Assembly (NCBI GenBank): GCA_046757725.1
Contig: JBHHYU010000007.1
Location: 1-64,000, forward strand
Direction: 5' to 3'
DNA from: JBHHYU01 sp046757725
Lineage (GTDB): Bacteria; Desulfobacterota; Binatia; UBA9968
DNA length: 64,000 nt
Position numbers and translations under genes: made by a program. The notes beneath the pieces were generated by a model. The model saw only the letters and a list, made by a program, of their open reading frames with translations. It searched no databases and had not been told where the DNA came from. Below, in pieces: positions 41,635 to 51,008 of the stretch (the stretch's first letter is position 1; each line of letters opens with the position of its first letter).

Positions 41635-42927
41635 TTAAACAGATTCACTGAATGTGCAGCTGGAAGGCCCCTCTCGCGAGTGGAGATGGACCAAAGCAAG
41701 AAGTGTAAAGAGAAATATGCGTGTTTCATGATGGTAGAATGGAACGTCCCCAAGGCCGGTCACGATAAGGGCGATCAAGGCGGAGGCAATGCCAATGTGG
41801 ACGAATCGCGACCTTTTTCCTTGCCTCGTATAAGCGCTGCGACATATTTTAACCAAAGCATCGGACAGCAACCATAGAAAAGCTCCCAGCCCCAGAAGGC
41901 CCGTCCCGGCGAAAAGGTCAAGGTAAACATTGTGAGCATGCCAAATCCGGGTTTTCTCGTCCGCAGTACCCTGGCGTCTCTCCCGGACTGCCTGCTTAAC
42001 TCGACCTCGCCCATACCCAACACCCAGAAGAGGATTCTCCATTCCCACGGCAAACGCATCCTTAATGAGCTGGATCCGGAAGTGAATGGGACCGTAATTC
42101 AGCGGATCTGCACGGTTGAGAAGTCGACTCTTGAGCGATGGAATGGTGAACAAGATTGCTAAACCCAACACTAGGATCAACCATGCCTTTTTAATCCCCT
42201 TGGCCGTGAGCCCAAGAAACAACATCGAGACGACCCATCCTAACCAAGCCCCTCTTGAATAGGTAAAAAACAATCCTAATAACTGGGCCCCGAGAGATGA
42301 CCCTGCCAGAGGACGAAGCCATCCAGTTTTGCCTTCTATAACGGCCAGGGAAAGGGGAATTCCTATGGAAAAGATATAACCAGCCGTGTTGGCGTGGTCT
42401 AATGGATAGCCAAATCGAGCCATTGAGCTAAGATTCAACACCGATGGTTCGACCACGACTCCTCGAAAAAAGAGAAACCCCGGAACGATACCCAAAAGGC
42501 ACAGGAGAAGCATTGGCCTTCCTTTCCGGTTAAAAACATCCACGACCATAATATAGTGCAAAAAGGCAAAGAAAAAATACCGGTAGTCCCCCCACTCCCG
42601 GAAGTCCGGGAGAAGAGAGATCGTAACAAAAGAAAAAAAGAATAGCAGCGGAGTCGGTAGCAAACCTTTTTGCCACCTCAGCTCCTGCCGGCCGTAACGC
42701 CGCCAGACCAAACATTTCCAGAGAAGCCAGAAAAGAAAAGTCATCCGAGAAACGCTCCACGCACTAAAGCGCAGGCCTAACAAGGGAACTTTAATACCCC
42801 CGACACCCAGGAGTGCTATCGCCAGGCAAAGAAAAAGAAATACAACCTTTCCCCACCAGTCTATCGGCTCATTTATTTCCCAGCGCGACATGCGGATTCT
42901 TCCAACGGGCTCGGAGAAAAAAGGCAT
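41635..42927 (-). CDS. O-antigen ligase/polymerase family membrane protein
   Basis: Polytopic membrane protein of 430 residues with about ten hydrophobic segments and the Wzy_C/WaaL domain: LGLFFTYSRGAWLGWVVSML and, in the periplasmic loop, GVGYGRGRV followed by WHAHNVYLDLFAGTGLLG, where the His is the conserved catalytic-site residue. It joins glycan chains to an acceptor (ligase) or polymerises repeat units. A second protein of the same superfamily is encoded at 44432-45889; which does which cannot be told from sequence. Confidence 0.88.
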   Translation of the reverse strand: MPFFSEPVGRIRMSRWEINEPIDWWGKVVFLFLCLAIALLGVGGIKVPLLGLRFSAWSVSRMTFLFWLLWKCLVWRRYGRQELRWQKGLLPTPLLFFFSFVTISLLPDFREWGDYRYFFFAFLHYIMVVDVFNRKGRPMLLLCLLGIVPGFLFFRGVVVEPSVLNLSSMARFGYPLDHANTAGYIFSIGIPLSLAVIEGKTGWLRPLAGSSLGAQLLGLFFTYSRGAWLGWVVSMLFLGLTAKGIKKAWLILVLGLAILFTIPSLKSRLLNRADPLNYGPIHFRIQLIKDAFAVGMENPLLGVGYGRGRVKQAVRERRQGTADEKTRIWHAHNVYLDLFAGTGLLGLGAFLWLLSDALVKICRSAYTRQGKRSRFVHIGIASALIALIVTGLGDVPFYHHETRIFLFTLLALVHLHSREGPSSCTFSESV

Positions 42928-42944
42928 TTATCTCAGAACCCTTC

Positions 42945-44429
42945 TTACCACGCGCCCACACCCCGGAAGGCACTGAAAAGAGTCTGGAAAAGGATAGCGA
43001 GATCAAGGAAAAAAGAGCGATTCTCAATATAATACAGATCATACTCTAGGTTCTCATGGATCTGTAATGCCCTGTCGCCACTAATTTGCCATAGCCCTGT
43101 AATTCCTGGCTTGACATTCAGTCGTTGCCGATGCTGTTCATTATAGCTTGCAACGATAAACGGCATTTCCGGTCGCGGTCCGACCAGACTCATATCGCCT
43201 TTGACAACGTTGATCAGCTGCGGCAGTTCATCAAGGCTGGTCCTTCGTAAAAACTTCCCAACACGGGTGACTCGCAAATCTTTCGAAGAGGACGGCGCAG
43301 AGGCGTAGCGCGGCGTTTCGGCATGCATCGTTCGGAATTTGTACATGACAAAATCCTTTCCTCCCCACCCGGTGCGCTTCTGCCGGAAAACCACGGAGCC
43401 CCGGGAATCCAACTTGATCAACAGCGCTATGATTGCAAATACAGGCAAGAGAAAAAGGGAAGAAATTACTGCCAGGGAGACATCAAAGCCTCGTTTCATC
43501 AGTTCGTAGATAACAAGGGGAGTCTCATTTTTAGGTGAGAACAGCGGGATCCCATCGACCTCTTGAAGTTCCAAAGAGGGCAACAAATGCGGACCAGCCG
43601 AAGGCACGAAGTGGTACTGTATGCCTTGTCGCTGGCAACCGAGCATGGCACGCTCAAGAGCCACGTAACGCTGATCCGAGGGCGTAGCCACCACAAGATC
43701 ATTAACCTGATAGGTTTCCACTGCCGCTTCAAAGTCATTCCATGACCCAAGAACTCTTAATTGGAACCCCTCCGGTCCCGGTGTGACCCGGTAAGAACAG
43801 CCTCCTTTTGATGGGTCATCATCCAAAAACCCAACAGGTAACCAGCCGAGCTGCCGGTTATGAAAGAGTCTCCGGACGATGGAAATACCTGTTTCCCCTG
43901 CCCCATAGACTAAACACCGCCTCACCCCATAACCCTTACGATGGAAGTTTCTATGAATCCTTGAAATCGCAAGGCGTTGGAAGTAGAGGAGAATTAAATT
44001 AAGCGGCACAGCCAGGACTGAGGTAATCCGAGAGTATGGATGTTCCCTGACAAAGAAAGAGATCACAAAAATGGTAATAGCCGCGTAAAAGACTCCTTTA
44101 ATTAACTTGCGCGTTTCTTCAATATTGACAAACCCTACCGTCTCTTTATAAAGACCTACACTGGAGAAAACGAGGACTGCTCCCACGCTGACAAGCAGAT
44201 TGAGGGACTCATAAAGCGTCGGATCTGTGTGCTGTTTTCCAAGGTTAAAAAACAGATAGAGGTTGTAGGCGAAGGCATTTGCGGTATAAACAGTCAAGAA
44301 ATCCAGAAGAATCTGTCCCAGCCTGATGATCTGCCGATAATGCAGTTGGAGGGCTTTTAAGACCCATCGCAGGGTTGCCGCCGACGCTATTCCCCACCTT
44401 TCCAGCTTTACCGAAGAATCAGGTTTCAT
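42945..44429 (-). CDS. Initiating sugar transferase (polyprenyl glycosylphosphotransferase)
   Basis: Enzyme of 494 residues that transfers the first sugar-1-phosphate onto undecaprenyl phosphate. Four to five N-terminal membrane segments (about 25-160), a Rossmann-like middle region (VYGAGETGISIVRRL) and the C-terminal bacterial sugar transferase domain are present, the last with KRGFDVSLAV, YKFRTMHAE, LRRTSLDELPQL and SLVGPRPEMP. The architecture is that of WbaP/WcaJ-type transferases. It begins glycan assembly for this locus. Confidence 0.93.
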   Translation of the reverse strand: MKPDSSVKLERWGIASAATLRWVLKALQLHYRQIIRLGQILLDFLTVYTANAFAYNLYLFFNLGKQHTDPTLYESLNLLVSVGAVLVFSSVGLYKETVGFVNIEETRKLIKGVFYAAITIFVISFFVREHPYSRITSVLAVPLNLILLYFQRLAISRIHRNFHRKGYGVRRCLVYGAGETGISIVRRLFHNRQLGWLPVGFLDDDPSKGGCSYRVTPGPEGFQLRVLGSWNDFEAAVETYQVNDLVVATPSDQRYVALERAMLGCQRQGIQYHFVPSAGPHLLPSLELQEVDGIPLFSPKNETPLVIYELMKRGFDVSLAVISSLFLLPVFAIIALLIKLDSRGSVVFRQKRTGWGGKDFVMYKFRTMHAETPRYASAPSSSKDLRVTRVGKFLRRTSLDELPQLINVVKGDMSLVGPRPEMPFIVASYNEQHRQRLNVKPGITGLWQISGDRALQIHENLEYDLYYIENRSFFLDLAILFQTLFSAFRGVGAW

Positions 44430-44431
44430 AC

Positions 44432-45889
44432 TTAAATCTTCAGTTCCTGAGCCGTTGTCAACGTCCCCCTGGAATCCGCATGGTCAACTACTTCTCCAAA
44501 GCAGGACAACGAAAAGATTACTCCCATCAAAGACCAATAACCTACGGCCAGGAACGGGCTTTCGAGAAGCAGATTGAAGAATCCGTAAACTTGAAAACCA
44601 AGAAAGGCAGCAGCAAATCCTAAACGCATAGATCTCGCACTCTGGGAAGGCGCCCTGCGGAGAGCTCGATACACGTTTAAGTAAAAGACCAAGTGAATTA
44701 CCATAAAAACAGCCAATCCCGTAACACCCATCTTATAAAGAATGGTCAAGTAGGTATTGTGTGGCCGGACGTCACTGATCCACCAACGCCTTTGGCCGGT
44801 ATCATAAAACTCAAACTTTTTTCCAAAGCCCTCTCCAAAGACAGGATTGGCCGAAAACCGTCGCCAAGCCTCCAGCCAGGCATCATGACGAAAACGCGCC
44901 GTCCCGGTCCAATCGGGGGCGGCACCCGGCTTGATTCGAACCGTTGTCGCCGACTTGGTTAACAAAAACCGCAGAGGGGAGAGGAAAGGGGCAGGCGTCG
45001 AAGGACCCAGCCCTACTCGCATCAGCCACAGAAGGGATCCAGCCAGAAGTGTGCCTACGACGAATCGGTGGAAGGCTAGAGGTTTCAAAGCACCGAAAAC
45101 GGGTACGCTGATAGCTAAAACCCCCATTCCGATGACCAGAGCAAGCAGAAGGCTTCGTGATTGGGTTAAAACCAGACTAATCCCTGCTACCGAAAGATAC
45201 AGAAATAAGATTCCCCGCCGTTTCTGAAGAACAGTTTGCCATAACGTTACCCCTATAAGCACCGCGATGAGGATATAAGCTCCATTAATGGCAGACATGT
45301 AGCGGCCAAACGTGGACCAATCAACCCACCTATCTGGGCGGTAGTTAACGTCGAAAACATAATACCAGTCGGCAACCCCGATTCGAAGGATAGTTCCGGC
45401 GACGAAGGCGACCATAAGCCGGTGCACGTCTTGCCACCTGGAGCATATTTCACGGGCAAGGTAAAAAAAGATGACATAATAGACAAGTGCAAAATCCCTA
45501 GCCGCCAACAAAACACGCCCATGGCTTAAGATGCCTCGAAACAACTCAAACAGCCCAACCAACACCCAAAGGCCCAACCATAAATCGAGCGGCGTCCTTT
45601 TGAAAACAGCATCCTTCTTCCGCCAGCGGCGGACCACCATTGCACCCAAAATGAAACCAATGAAGATTTCGGTAACATGAAGTGGGATACCCCCGATCTG
45701 GCTGTACGTCGCGAAGGGTGAATCTGTGGAAAACGGATAACCCATGCAGAAATAAGGGGACTCGCTAAGAAGTCGCAGGTTGAGGTGGGCAAAATCCGGG
45801 GAGAAAGAAACGGTTGCAAAAATAAGGAAATAGAATAATCCCGCTTCTAGCTTAAGATCTGCAAGCGCAAATTTTCCACCCCCTAGCAT
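44432..45889 (-). CDS. Second O-antigen ligase/polymerase family protein
   Basis: Polytopic protein of 485 residues with about ten membrane segments and the Wzy_C-type region: SLVLTQSRSLLLALVIGM and, after a long loop, VFGEGFGKKFEF and RPHNTYLTILYKMGVTGLAV. The HNTYL motif holds the conserved His. It is probably the repeat-unit polymerase or ligase partner of the protein at 41635. ATG 45889 is used here; a TTG at 45913 is also possible. Two bases separate it from the sugar transferase gene. Confidence 0.85.
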   Translation of the reverse strand: MLGGGKFALADLKLEAGLFYFLIFATVSFSPDFAHLNLRLLSESPYFCMGYPFSTDSPFATYSQIGGIPLHVTEIFIGFILGAMVVRRWRKKDAVFKRTPLDLWLGLWVLVGLFELFRGILSHGRVLLAARDFALVYYVIFFYLAREICSRWQDVHRLMVAFVAGTILRIGVADWYYVFDVNYRPDRWVDWSTFGRYMSAINGAYILIAVLIGVTLWQTVLQKRRGILFLYLSVAGISLVLTQSRSLLLALVIGMGVLAISVPVFGALKPLAFHRFVVGTLLAGSLLWLMRVGLGPSTPAPFLSPLRFLLTKSATTVRIKPGAAPDWTGTARFRHDAWLEAWRRFSANPVFGEGFGKKFEFYDTGQRRWWISDVRPHNTYLTILYKMGVTGLAVFMVIHLVFYLNVYRALRRAPSQSARSMRLGFAAAFLGFQVYGFFNLLLESPFLAVGYWSLMGVIFSLSCFGEVVDHADSRGTLTTAQELKI

Positions 45890-45964
45890 ATAAACTAACT
45901 GCAACGATAACAACGATTAAACCGTACTTAAAAAAAAACGATGCCGTACATGATCACTGTAGAC

Positions 45965-46927
45965 TCACCTCACTAGCCCTGTCTGTATCGAGACAGATTT
46001 CTCATACCAGTCAATGGTTTTTTGTAACCCGGTACGGAGATCGATTTTAGCAACGAACCCAAACTCCCGTTTGGCTTTTGCAATGTCTAGCCACCGCCTC
46101 GGCTGCCCGTCGGGTTTGGTCATGTCCCATTCGATCTGCCCTTTGAACTCAGTAAGTTCAGCAATAAGTTCAACCAGATTGCGGATAGATATCTCTCTTC
46201 CCGAACCCAAATTGACCGGCTCCGGATTTTCATACTTTTCGGCAGCTAGCAAGATACCCTCCGCTGCGTCCTCCACGTATAAAAATTCTCTCGAAACTTC
46301 TCCGGTGCCCCAACAAGTTATCTTGTCTTGACCTCGGCGGCGAGCCTCCGTGCATTTTTGGATTATTGCCGGTATCACGTGCGAGGTCTCCAAGTCTGCA
46401 TTGTCACCAGGGCCGTAGAGGTTTACTGGCAGAAGGTAAATAGCATTGAAACCATACTCTTGGCGGTAGGCCTGTCCCTGCACAAGTAGCATTCTCTTGG
46501 CCAGCCCATAGGGCGCATTGGTCTCTTCAGGATATCCGTTCCAGAGGTCTTCTTCTCTAAACGGAACCGGTGTGTACTTGGGATAAGCGCAAATGGTACC
46601 AACAGTAACAAACTTTCCGACGTGATACTTCCGAGCAAATTCTATAAGTTGAATTCCCATGATGGCATTCTCATAAAAAAACTTCCCCGGATGCCTACGA
46701 TTAGCGCCGATGCCACCCACGACCGCTGCGAGATGGATGACTATATCCGGGCGTTGTTCCTCATAGAGCCTTATAGCGGCCTCCTTTTCCCGCAGGTCGT
46801 ATTCTCTGCTCCGAGGGGCAAAGACCTGCCGGCACTCCCGCTGCCGAAGCTTTTCAACTACATAAGAACCGAGAAAACCAGCCCCACCCGTTACCACGAC
46901 TCGCCTGCTTTGCCAGAATTTCACCAT
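45965..46927 (-). CDS. fcl: GDP-L-fucose synthase
   Basis: Epimerase/reductase that turns GDP-4-keto-6-deoxymannose into GDP-L-fucose. The 320-residue protein has VVVTGGAGFLGSYVVEKL for NADP, HLAAVVGGIGANR, the catalytic Tyr and Lys in PYGLAKRMLLVQ and LLPVNLYGPGDN. ATG at 46927 is used, starting ten bases after the gmd stop, while the longer ORF to 47008 overlaps gmd. Together with gmd it makes GDP-fucose for the glycan. Confidence 0.94.
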   Translation of the reverse strand: MVKFWQSRRVVVTGGAGFLGSYVVEKLRQRECRQVFAPRSREYDLREKEAAIRLYEEQRPDIVIHLAAVVGGIGANRRHPGKFFYENAIMGIQLIEFARKYHVGKFVTVGTICAYPKYTPVPFREEDLWNGYPEETNAPYGLAKRMLLVQGQAYRQEYGFNAIYLLPVNLYGPGDNADLETSHVIPAIIQKCTEARRRGQDKITCWGTGEVSREFLYVEDAAEGILLAAEKYENPEPVNLGSGREISIRNLVELIAELTEFKGQIEWDMTKPDGQPRRWLDIAKAKREFGFVAKIDLRTGLQKTIDWYEKSVSIQTGLVR

Positions 46928-46937
46928 GGTTTCCCGC

Positions 46938-48026
46938 TTATTCCGGAGGTCGCCCTTCCTGGCGCAATACCTGCGTGATTGTATTCTCCCAGTGATGCCA
47001 ATCATCAAACTTGTCTTTTAGAATTTTTTTTCCTTCACCAGGTGAATTTAGCCCGACGGCTTCCAGGTCCGCGTCCAGCATGATCCGCACGATCTCCTGG
47101 AAGCTCACCCTGGGTTTCCAATGTAGCTTGGCCCGTGCCTTCGTGGTATCTGCTACCAGATGCTGTACCTCCAGGGGGCGGAAGTAGCGCTGATCAACCT
47201 CAACGTATTTCTCCCACTCCAAGTTTGCGTATGAGAATGCCTCTGCCACAAACTCCTCCACGGAATGGGCCTGACCGGTCCCGATCACATAGTCGTCGGG
47301 AACATCCTGCTGCAGGATAAGCCACATAGCTTTAACGTACTCCGGTGCATAACCCCAGTCCCGAAGGGCTTTGAGATTCCCCAGGTATAACTTCTTGGTC
47401 TTACCTGCCAGAATACCGGCGATGCCACGAGTGATCTTGCGGGTCACAAAAGTCTCACCGCGTCTCGGCCCTTCGTGGTTGAACAGGATACCGTTACAGG
47501 CAAAGATCTGGTGTCCTTCCCGGTAAACGCGGCTTATCCAGTAGGCATAAACTTTTGCCGCGGCGTACGGGCTGCGAGGACTGAACGGGGTGGTTTCACT
47601 CTGGGGCGGAGGGGAACACCCAAACATCTCAGAGCTGGACGCTTGATAGAAACGGGACTTGACCCCGCTACGTCGAAGAGCCTCTAGAAGCCGCGACGTG
47701 CTCAATCCTGTGACGTCCCCCGTGTATTCCGGAATCTCGAAGCTGACCTTTACCTGACTTTGAGCACCCAAGTGGTAGATCTCATCCGGTTGAAGATTGT
47801 AAATCAAGCTTGCGAACTGCTCGGCGCTGCAAAGGTCACCATAATGCAGAAAGAGTTTTGCGTCAGGATCATGAGGATCCTGGTAGATGTGATCGATGCG
47901 ACGGGTATTGAATGTCGATGCGCGCCGAATAATTCCATGAACCTCATACCCCTTAGCCAGTAGCAGTTCCGCAAGGTACGAACCGTCCTGCCCCGTGATT
48001 CCCGTAATAAGCGCCGTCTTGGACAT
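46938..48026 (-). CDS. gmd: GDP-mannose 4,6-dehydratase
   Basis: First enzyme of GDP-fucose synthesis, 362 residues. Typical features are ITGITGQDGSYLAELLLAKG, the RRASTFNTRRIDHIY segment, YQASSSEMFG with the active-site Ser and Glu, PRSPYAAAKVYAYWI with Tyr and Lys, and FNHEGPRRGETFVTRKI. It directly precedes fcl on the same strand. GDP-mannose may come in part through the cupin gene at 41221. Confidence 0.96.
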   Translation of the reverse strand: MSKTALITGITGQDGSYLAELLLAKGYEVHGIIRRASTFNTRRIDHIYQDPHDPDAKLFLHYGDLCSAEQFASLIYNLQPDEIYHLGAQSQVKVSFEIPEYTGDVTGLSTSRLLEALRRSGVKSRFYQASSSEMFGCSPPPQSETTPFSPRSPYAAAKVYAYWISRVYREGHQIFACNGILFNHEGPRRGETFVTRKITRGIAGILAGKTKKLYLGNLKALRDWGYAPEYVKAMWLILQQDVPDDYVIGTGQAHSVEEFVAEAFSYANLEWEKYVEVDQRYFRPLEVQHLVADTTKARAKLHWKPRVSFQEIVRIMLDADLEAVGLNSPGEGKKILKDKFDDWHHWENTITQVLRQEGRPPE

Positions 48027-48041
48027 AAGGGGCTCCTTCCG

Positions 48042-48872
48042 TCAGTCAAATTTCGTCAGTCCTAGCTCTTCGAAAAGGACATTCACCAGGAAACCGGAAC
48101 CTTGTACCAAATATCGCTTCCAGAGCCGGCGAGGCTCCTGCGCAAGGCGGAAGCTCCATTCCAAGGCATGATCACGCATCCAAGCTGGCGCTTGACCCTT
48201 GACACCGGCAATCAGGTCAAATGCCTGTCCCACACCTGCCATCACTGGAATCCGAAGTGAATCGCGGTGCTCGTATAGCCAGTATTCCTGTTTCGGGCAG
48301 CCCAAGCCCACCCAAAGCACGTCAGGCGCGGCTTGATTAAGGATCTCCGTGAACTTACGATCCTCCTGAATTGTCAAAGGCCGGAACGGGGGAGCATACG
48401 TCCCCGCTATCTTTAGCTTTGGCCAGCGTGTACGTATGGCCATTACCAAGGCTGCCAGCGTCTTCTCCGTGCTACCGTAAAAGTAGTGGCGATAGGGTTT
48501 CACAGCAGAATGGAGCAGGAAAGCACTCATTAACCCGGGGCCATACGCCCGTTCCTTTAGAGGAAAACCTCTGCGCCTTCCCATAAGGACAAGGGGCATA
48601 CCATCCGGCATAACAACATCAGCCGCATTGACCGCTTGCTTCAGGATTGGATCTCTCCGACATTCCATAACGACATGCGTGTTCGCTGCCACTATAAAAT
48701 GGCCATAAGTTCCTTCTTGAATCCAGGAGTCCATCTGGGTCACAACCTCTGGAATCTGAACAGCTCTCACCTGGACGCCCAGAACTTTGAAACCTGGCCA
48801 ACCGTGCTTATCTCCAGCGCTCATGTTTTCTTGACTTCGTTTCGGAACAGGTTTCTCACCTAAGTCCATCAT
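48042..48872 (-). CDS. WecG/TagA/CpsF family glycosyltransferase
   Basis: Glycosyltransferase of 276 residues (GT26) adding an N-acetylmannosamine-type or related sugar to a lipid-linked acceptor. Motifs are VVAANTHVVMECRRD, ADVVMPDGMPLVLMGRR, HYFYGSTEKTLAAL and VLWVGLGCPKQEYWLYEH. An ATG at the second codon is an equally good start. It belongs to the polysaccharide unit upstream of gmd. Confidence 0.9.
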   Translation of the reverse strand: MMDLGEKPVPKRSQENMSAGDKHGWPGFKVLGVQVRAVQIPEVVTQMDSWIQEGTYGHFIVAANTHVVMECRRDPILKQAVNAADVVMPDGMPLVLMGRRRGFPLKERAYGPGLMSAFLLHSAVKPYRHYFYGSTEKTLAALVMAIRTRWPKLKIAGTYAPPFRPLTIQEDRKFTEILNQAAPDVLWVGLGCPKQEYWLYEHRDSLRIPVMAGVGQAFDLIAGVKGQAPAWMRDHALEWSFRLAQEPRRLWKRYLVQGSGFLVNVLFEELGLTKFD

Positions 48873-49061
48873 TTTGTCGGATGAAAGTTTCCTTCCTCAG
48901 ATCAACACTTGGGAGTCGCTTCCGTCATCTCTTCCATAAAGCAACTAGACTGTTACGCACAATTGCAGAACCAAACGGCCGGGGCGCATCGTTTTGAAAA
49001 ACAGCCGTATTTTTTCCTCTCGGAGCTTCCGATGTACAGGGTTAAAGGCAATGCTTCAACT

Positions 49062-50240
49062 TCATCGTCGCTTCCTTACTTCGATAACCCTGCGGTAAAT
49101 CTGCATGAGGATTTCATAGTTCCGTTTTGCGGTGTACTTCACTTCATATTCGACTCGTCCCTCGCATCCCATCTTCTCAGTTTGCTCCGAATTTGTCCAA
49201 GCCCAGTCTACCTTCGCGGCCAAATCTTCCGCGTCACCAGGTGTAAAATGCAATCCCATTCGTTGATCTTCCACGATCTCTGCCATCCCGCCCAGCCGCG
49301 AGACGATTACGGGCACCCCACAGGCAAAGGCTTCGACAAGTGTAACCGGGAAAGCTTCGTACCACTCCGACGGAAACACGAGAAACCGAGCCGCCTTCAT
49401 CAGGGCAAGGACTTCCTCATGTGCACGTTGCCCCAGGTTCTCCACCTGCTCCAGCTTTGGGTCCCGTAAGTATACCTCGACCTTATTTTGGAGAGGCCCA
49501 TTGCCGACGATTTTAAGTGGTATCCCCTTCAGAACTCGCCAGGCCTTGAGGAGAGTTTCTACACCTTTTTCAGACGTAAGCCGTCCGACGAAGAGGGCGA
49601 AGTGTCCCTGAGCTTGACGCATACCAGGATCCGGGTGAACAAAATTCGGTTTGACGACGAGTTTCTCGGCCGGAAAACCTCCTTCGACGTGCTTTTTCCG
49701 GATAAACTCTGTAGGCGCAATGTAGATATCAACACACCGCAGCCAGGTTTTGAGGAATCGGTGCAAGGCAAGCATGACGGCTACGACTGACGTCTGCGTT
49801 CGAGAGTTGTGATAGCAGGCATGGAGGATACCCGGCCATGGTGGTGTCTTACCCAGGCAGTCTTCACAGAGTTGTCCCTCCCGGAAGAAAGTCGCTACAG
49901 GGCAGAGTAGACGATAGTTCTGCACCGTCTGTACGACGGGGACCCCTGCATCACGGCAGGCATAATAGGCCGATGGGGAAATGAGTAAAAAGGTATTGTG
50001 AAAGTGTACGACATTATAGTGAGCCTTCCACAACATTTTTAACAGTTGATTAGACGATCGCCTTGACCAGATACTGCGGGCGGCCGCAGTGACCGGGTTC
50101 ATTTCGTTGATCCGTTGATTGTCTTCAATATATTGTGCCACCTCATGACCGTTTTCCCGTAGGAGGGCACTTTCGACAGCAAAGGTCGCATCCTCACCGC
50201 CGGCTTGCCGGTAGTAGTTATGGACGAGACCAATCCTCAT
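49062..50240 (-). CDS. Glycosyltransferase family 4 (GT-B fold)
   Basis: Retaining glycosyltransferase of 392 residues. The N-terminal domain starts MRIGLVHNYYRQAGGEDATF, with the GGED loop of GT4 enzymes, and the C-terminal donor-binding domain has ALFVGRLTSEKGVETLLKA, PLKIVGNGPLQ and PSEWYEAFPVTLVEAFACG with the E-x7-E signature. A Cys-rich acceptor region (CRDAG, LLCPV, CEDCLG) lies near 120-160. The sugar and acceptor are unknown. It overlaps the preceding methyltransferase gene by four bases. Confidence 0.92.
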   Translation of the reverse strand: MRIGLVHNYYRQAGGEDATFAVESALLRENGHEVAQYIEDNQRINEMNPVTAAARSIWSRRSSNQLLKMLWKAHYNVVHFHNTFLLISPSAYYACRDAGVPVVQTVQNYRLLCPVATFFREGQLCEDCLGKTPPWPGILHACYHNSRTQTSVVAVMLALHRFLKTWLRCVDIYIAPTEFIRKKHVEGGFPAEKLVVKPNFVHPDPGMRQAQGHFALFVGRLTSEKGVETLLKAWRVLKGIPLKIVGNGPLQNKVEVYLRDPKLEQVENLGQRAHEEVLALMKAARFLVFPSEWYEAFPVTLVEAFACGVPVIVSRLGGMAEIVEDQRMGLHFTPGDAEDLAAKVDWAWTNSEQTEKMGCEGRVEYEVKYTAKRNYEILMQIYRRVIEVRKRR

Positions 50241-50875
50241 CTGCCCTCTTTTTGGAAAATAAAAAGCATGGTATTACACCTCAGGCGCTTTGGTATAATC
50301 CACCGGAGCCTGTAAATCAGTTTAACGAAGCATCTATAGCGGCGTGAAGTATCGTCGGGGCGATAATCCTCTACGAGTTCCCAATGAGTCGCCTGAAACC
50401 CATAGCGCCCGGCCAATTCCTTAAGCGTCTGCGGACAGAACCAACAGGTATGTTCAGGGTTCTGACAAGTCTTAGGAAATTTTAAGAAGGCATACAACGT
50501 GAAAAGGAAAGAAAAAGGATACGGGGTTGTGAGAACCAGCCTTCCGCGATCCACAAGGTGGTCCCCGCAAACCCTGAAGAAACACCCGGGGTTTGAAAGA
50601 TGCTCTATGATTTCACCTGCAACAATCGTGTCAAACTTCCGCTGGAGGGCGAAGGTCTCGGCACTTGTTACATAAATGTTTTCGAAACCCCGAGCTTTCA
50701 GTGCTGCGACATTTTCTTTGTTCACATCAATCCCAACGACATTTGGGAAATGCTTACACAATTGACCGTGAACCCAATAAGGCGATCCAGGTTCGGGCAC
50801 GTGATCCGCGCATCCCACATCAAGGATCCAAGAACCTTTTACAAAGGGAAGGAGTTGGTCCGCTCTTGTCGGCAT
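50237..50875 (-). CDS. SAM-dependent methyltransferase
   Basis: Class I methyltransferase of 212 residues. The SAM-binding motif I is SWILDVGCADH, then VVGIDVNKENVAAL and FDTIVAGEIIEHLSNPG, as in Methyltransf_11/UbiG-like enzymes. A C-terminal hydrophobic or amphipathic part follows. It is coupled by ATGA overlap to the GT4 gene, so it probably methylates a sugar of the same glycan. Confidence 0.88.
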   Translation of the reverse strand: MPTRADQLLPFVKGSWILDVGCADHVPEPGSPYWVHGQLCKHFPNVVGIDVNKENVAALKARGFENIYVTSAETFALQRKFDTIVAGEIIEHLSNPGCFFRVCGDHLVDRGRLVLTTPYPFSFLFTLYAFLKFPKTCQNPEHTCWFCPQTLKELAGRYGFQATHWELVEDYRPDDTSRRYRCFVKLIYRLRWIIPKRLRCNTMLFIFQKEGR

Positions 50876-51008
50876 GTCGGGATTTTTCTTTATGGATGCC
50901 TCCAGGTCTGTCTCCGGCGGGAATGAGCAGAAGTTAGGTGTAGCCTCCTAGGGCCACGCATCGCCACCTTAATCGTTCCAGCAAAGAAATGGTAAGAGAA
51001 CACTAGCT

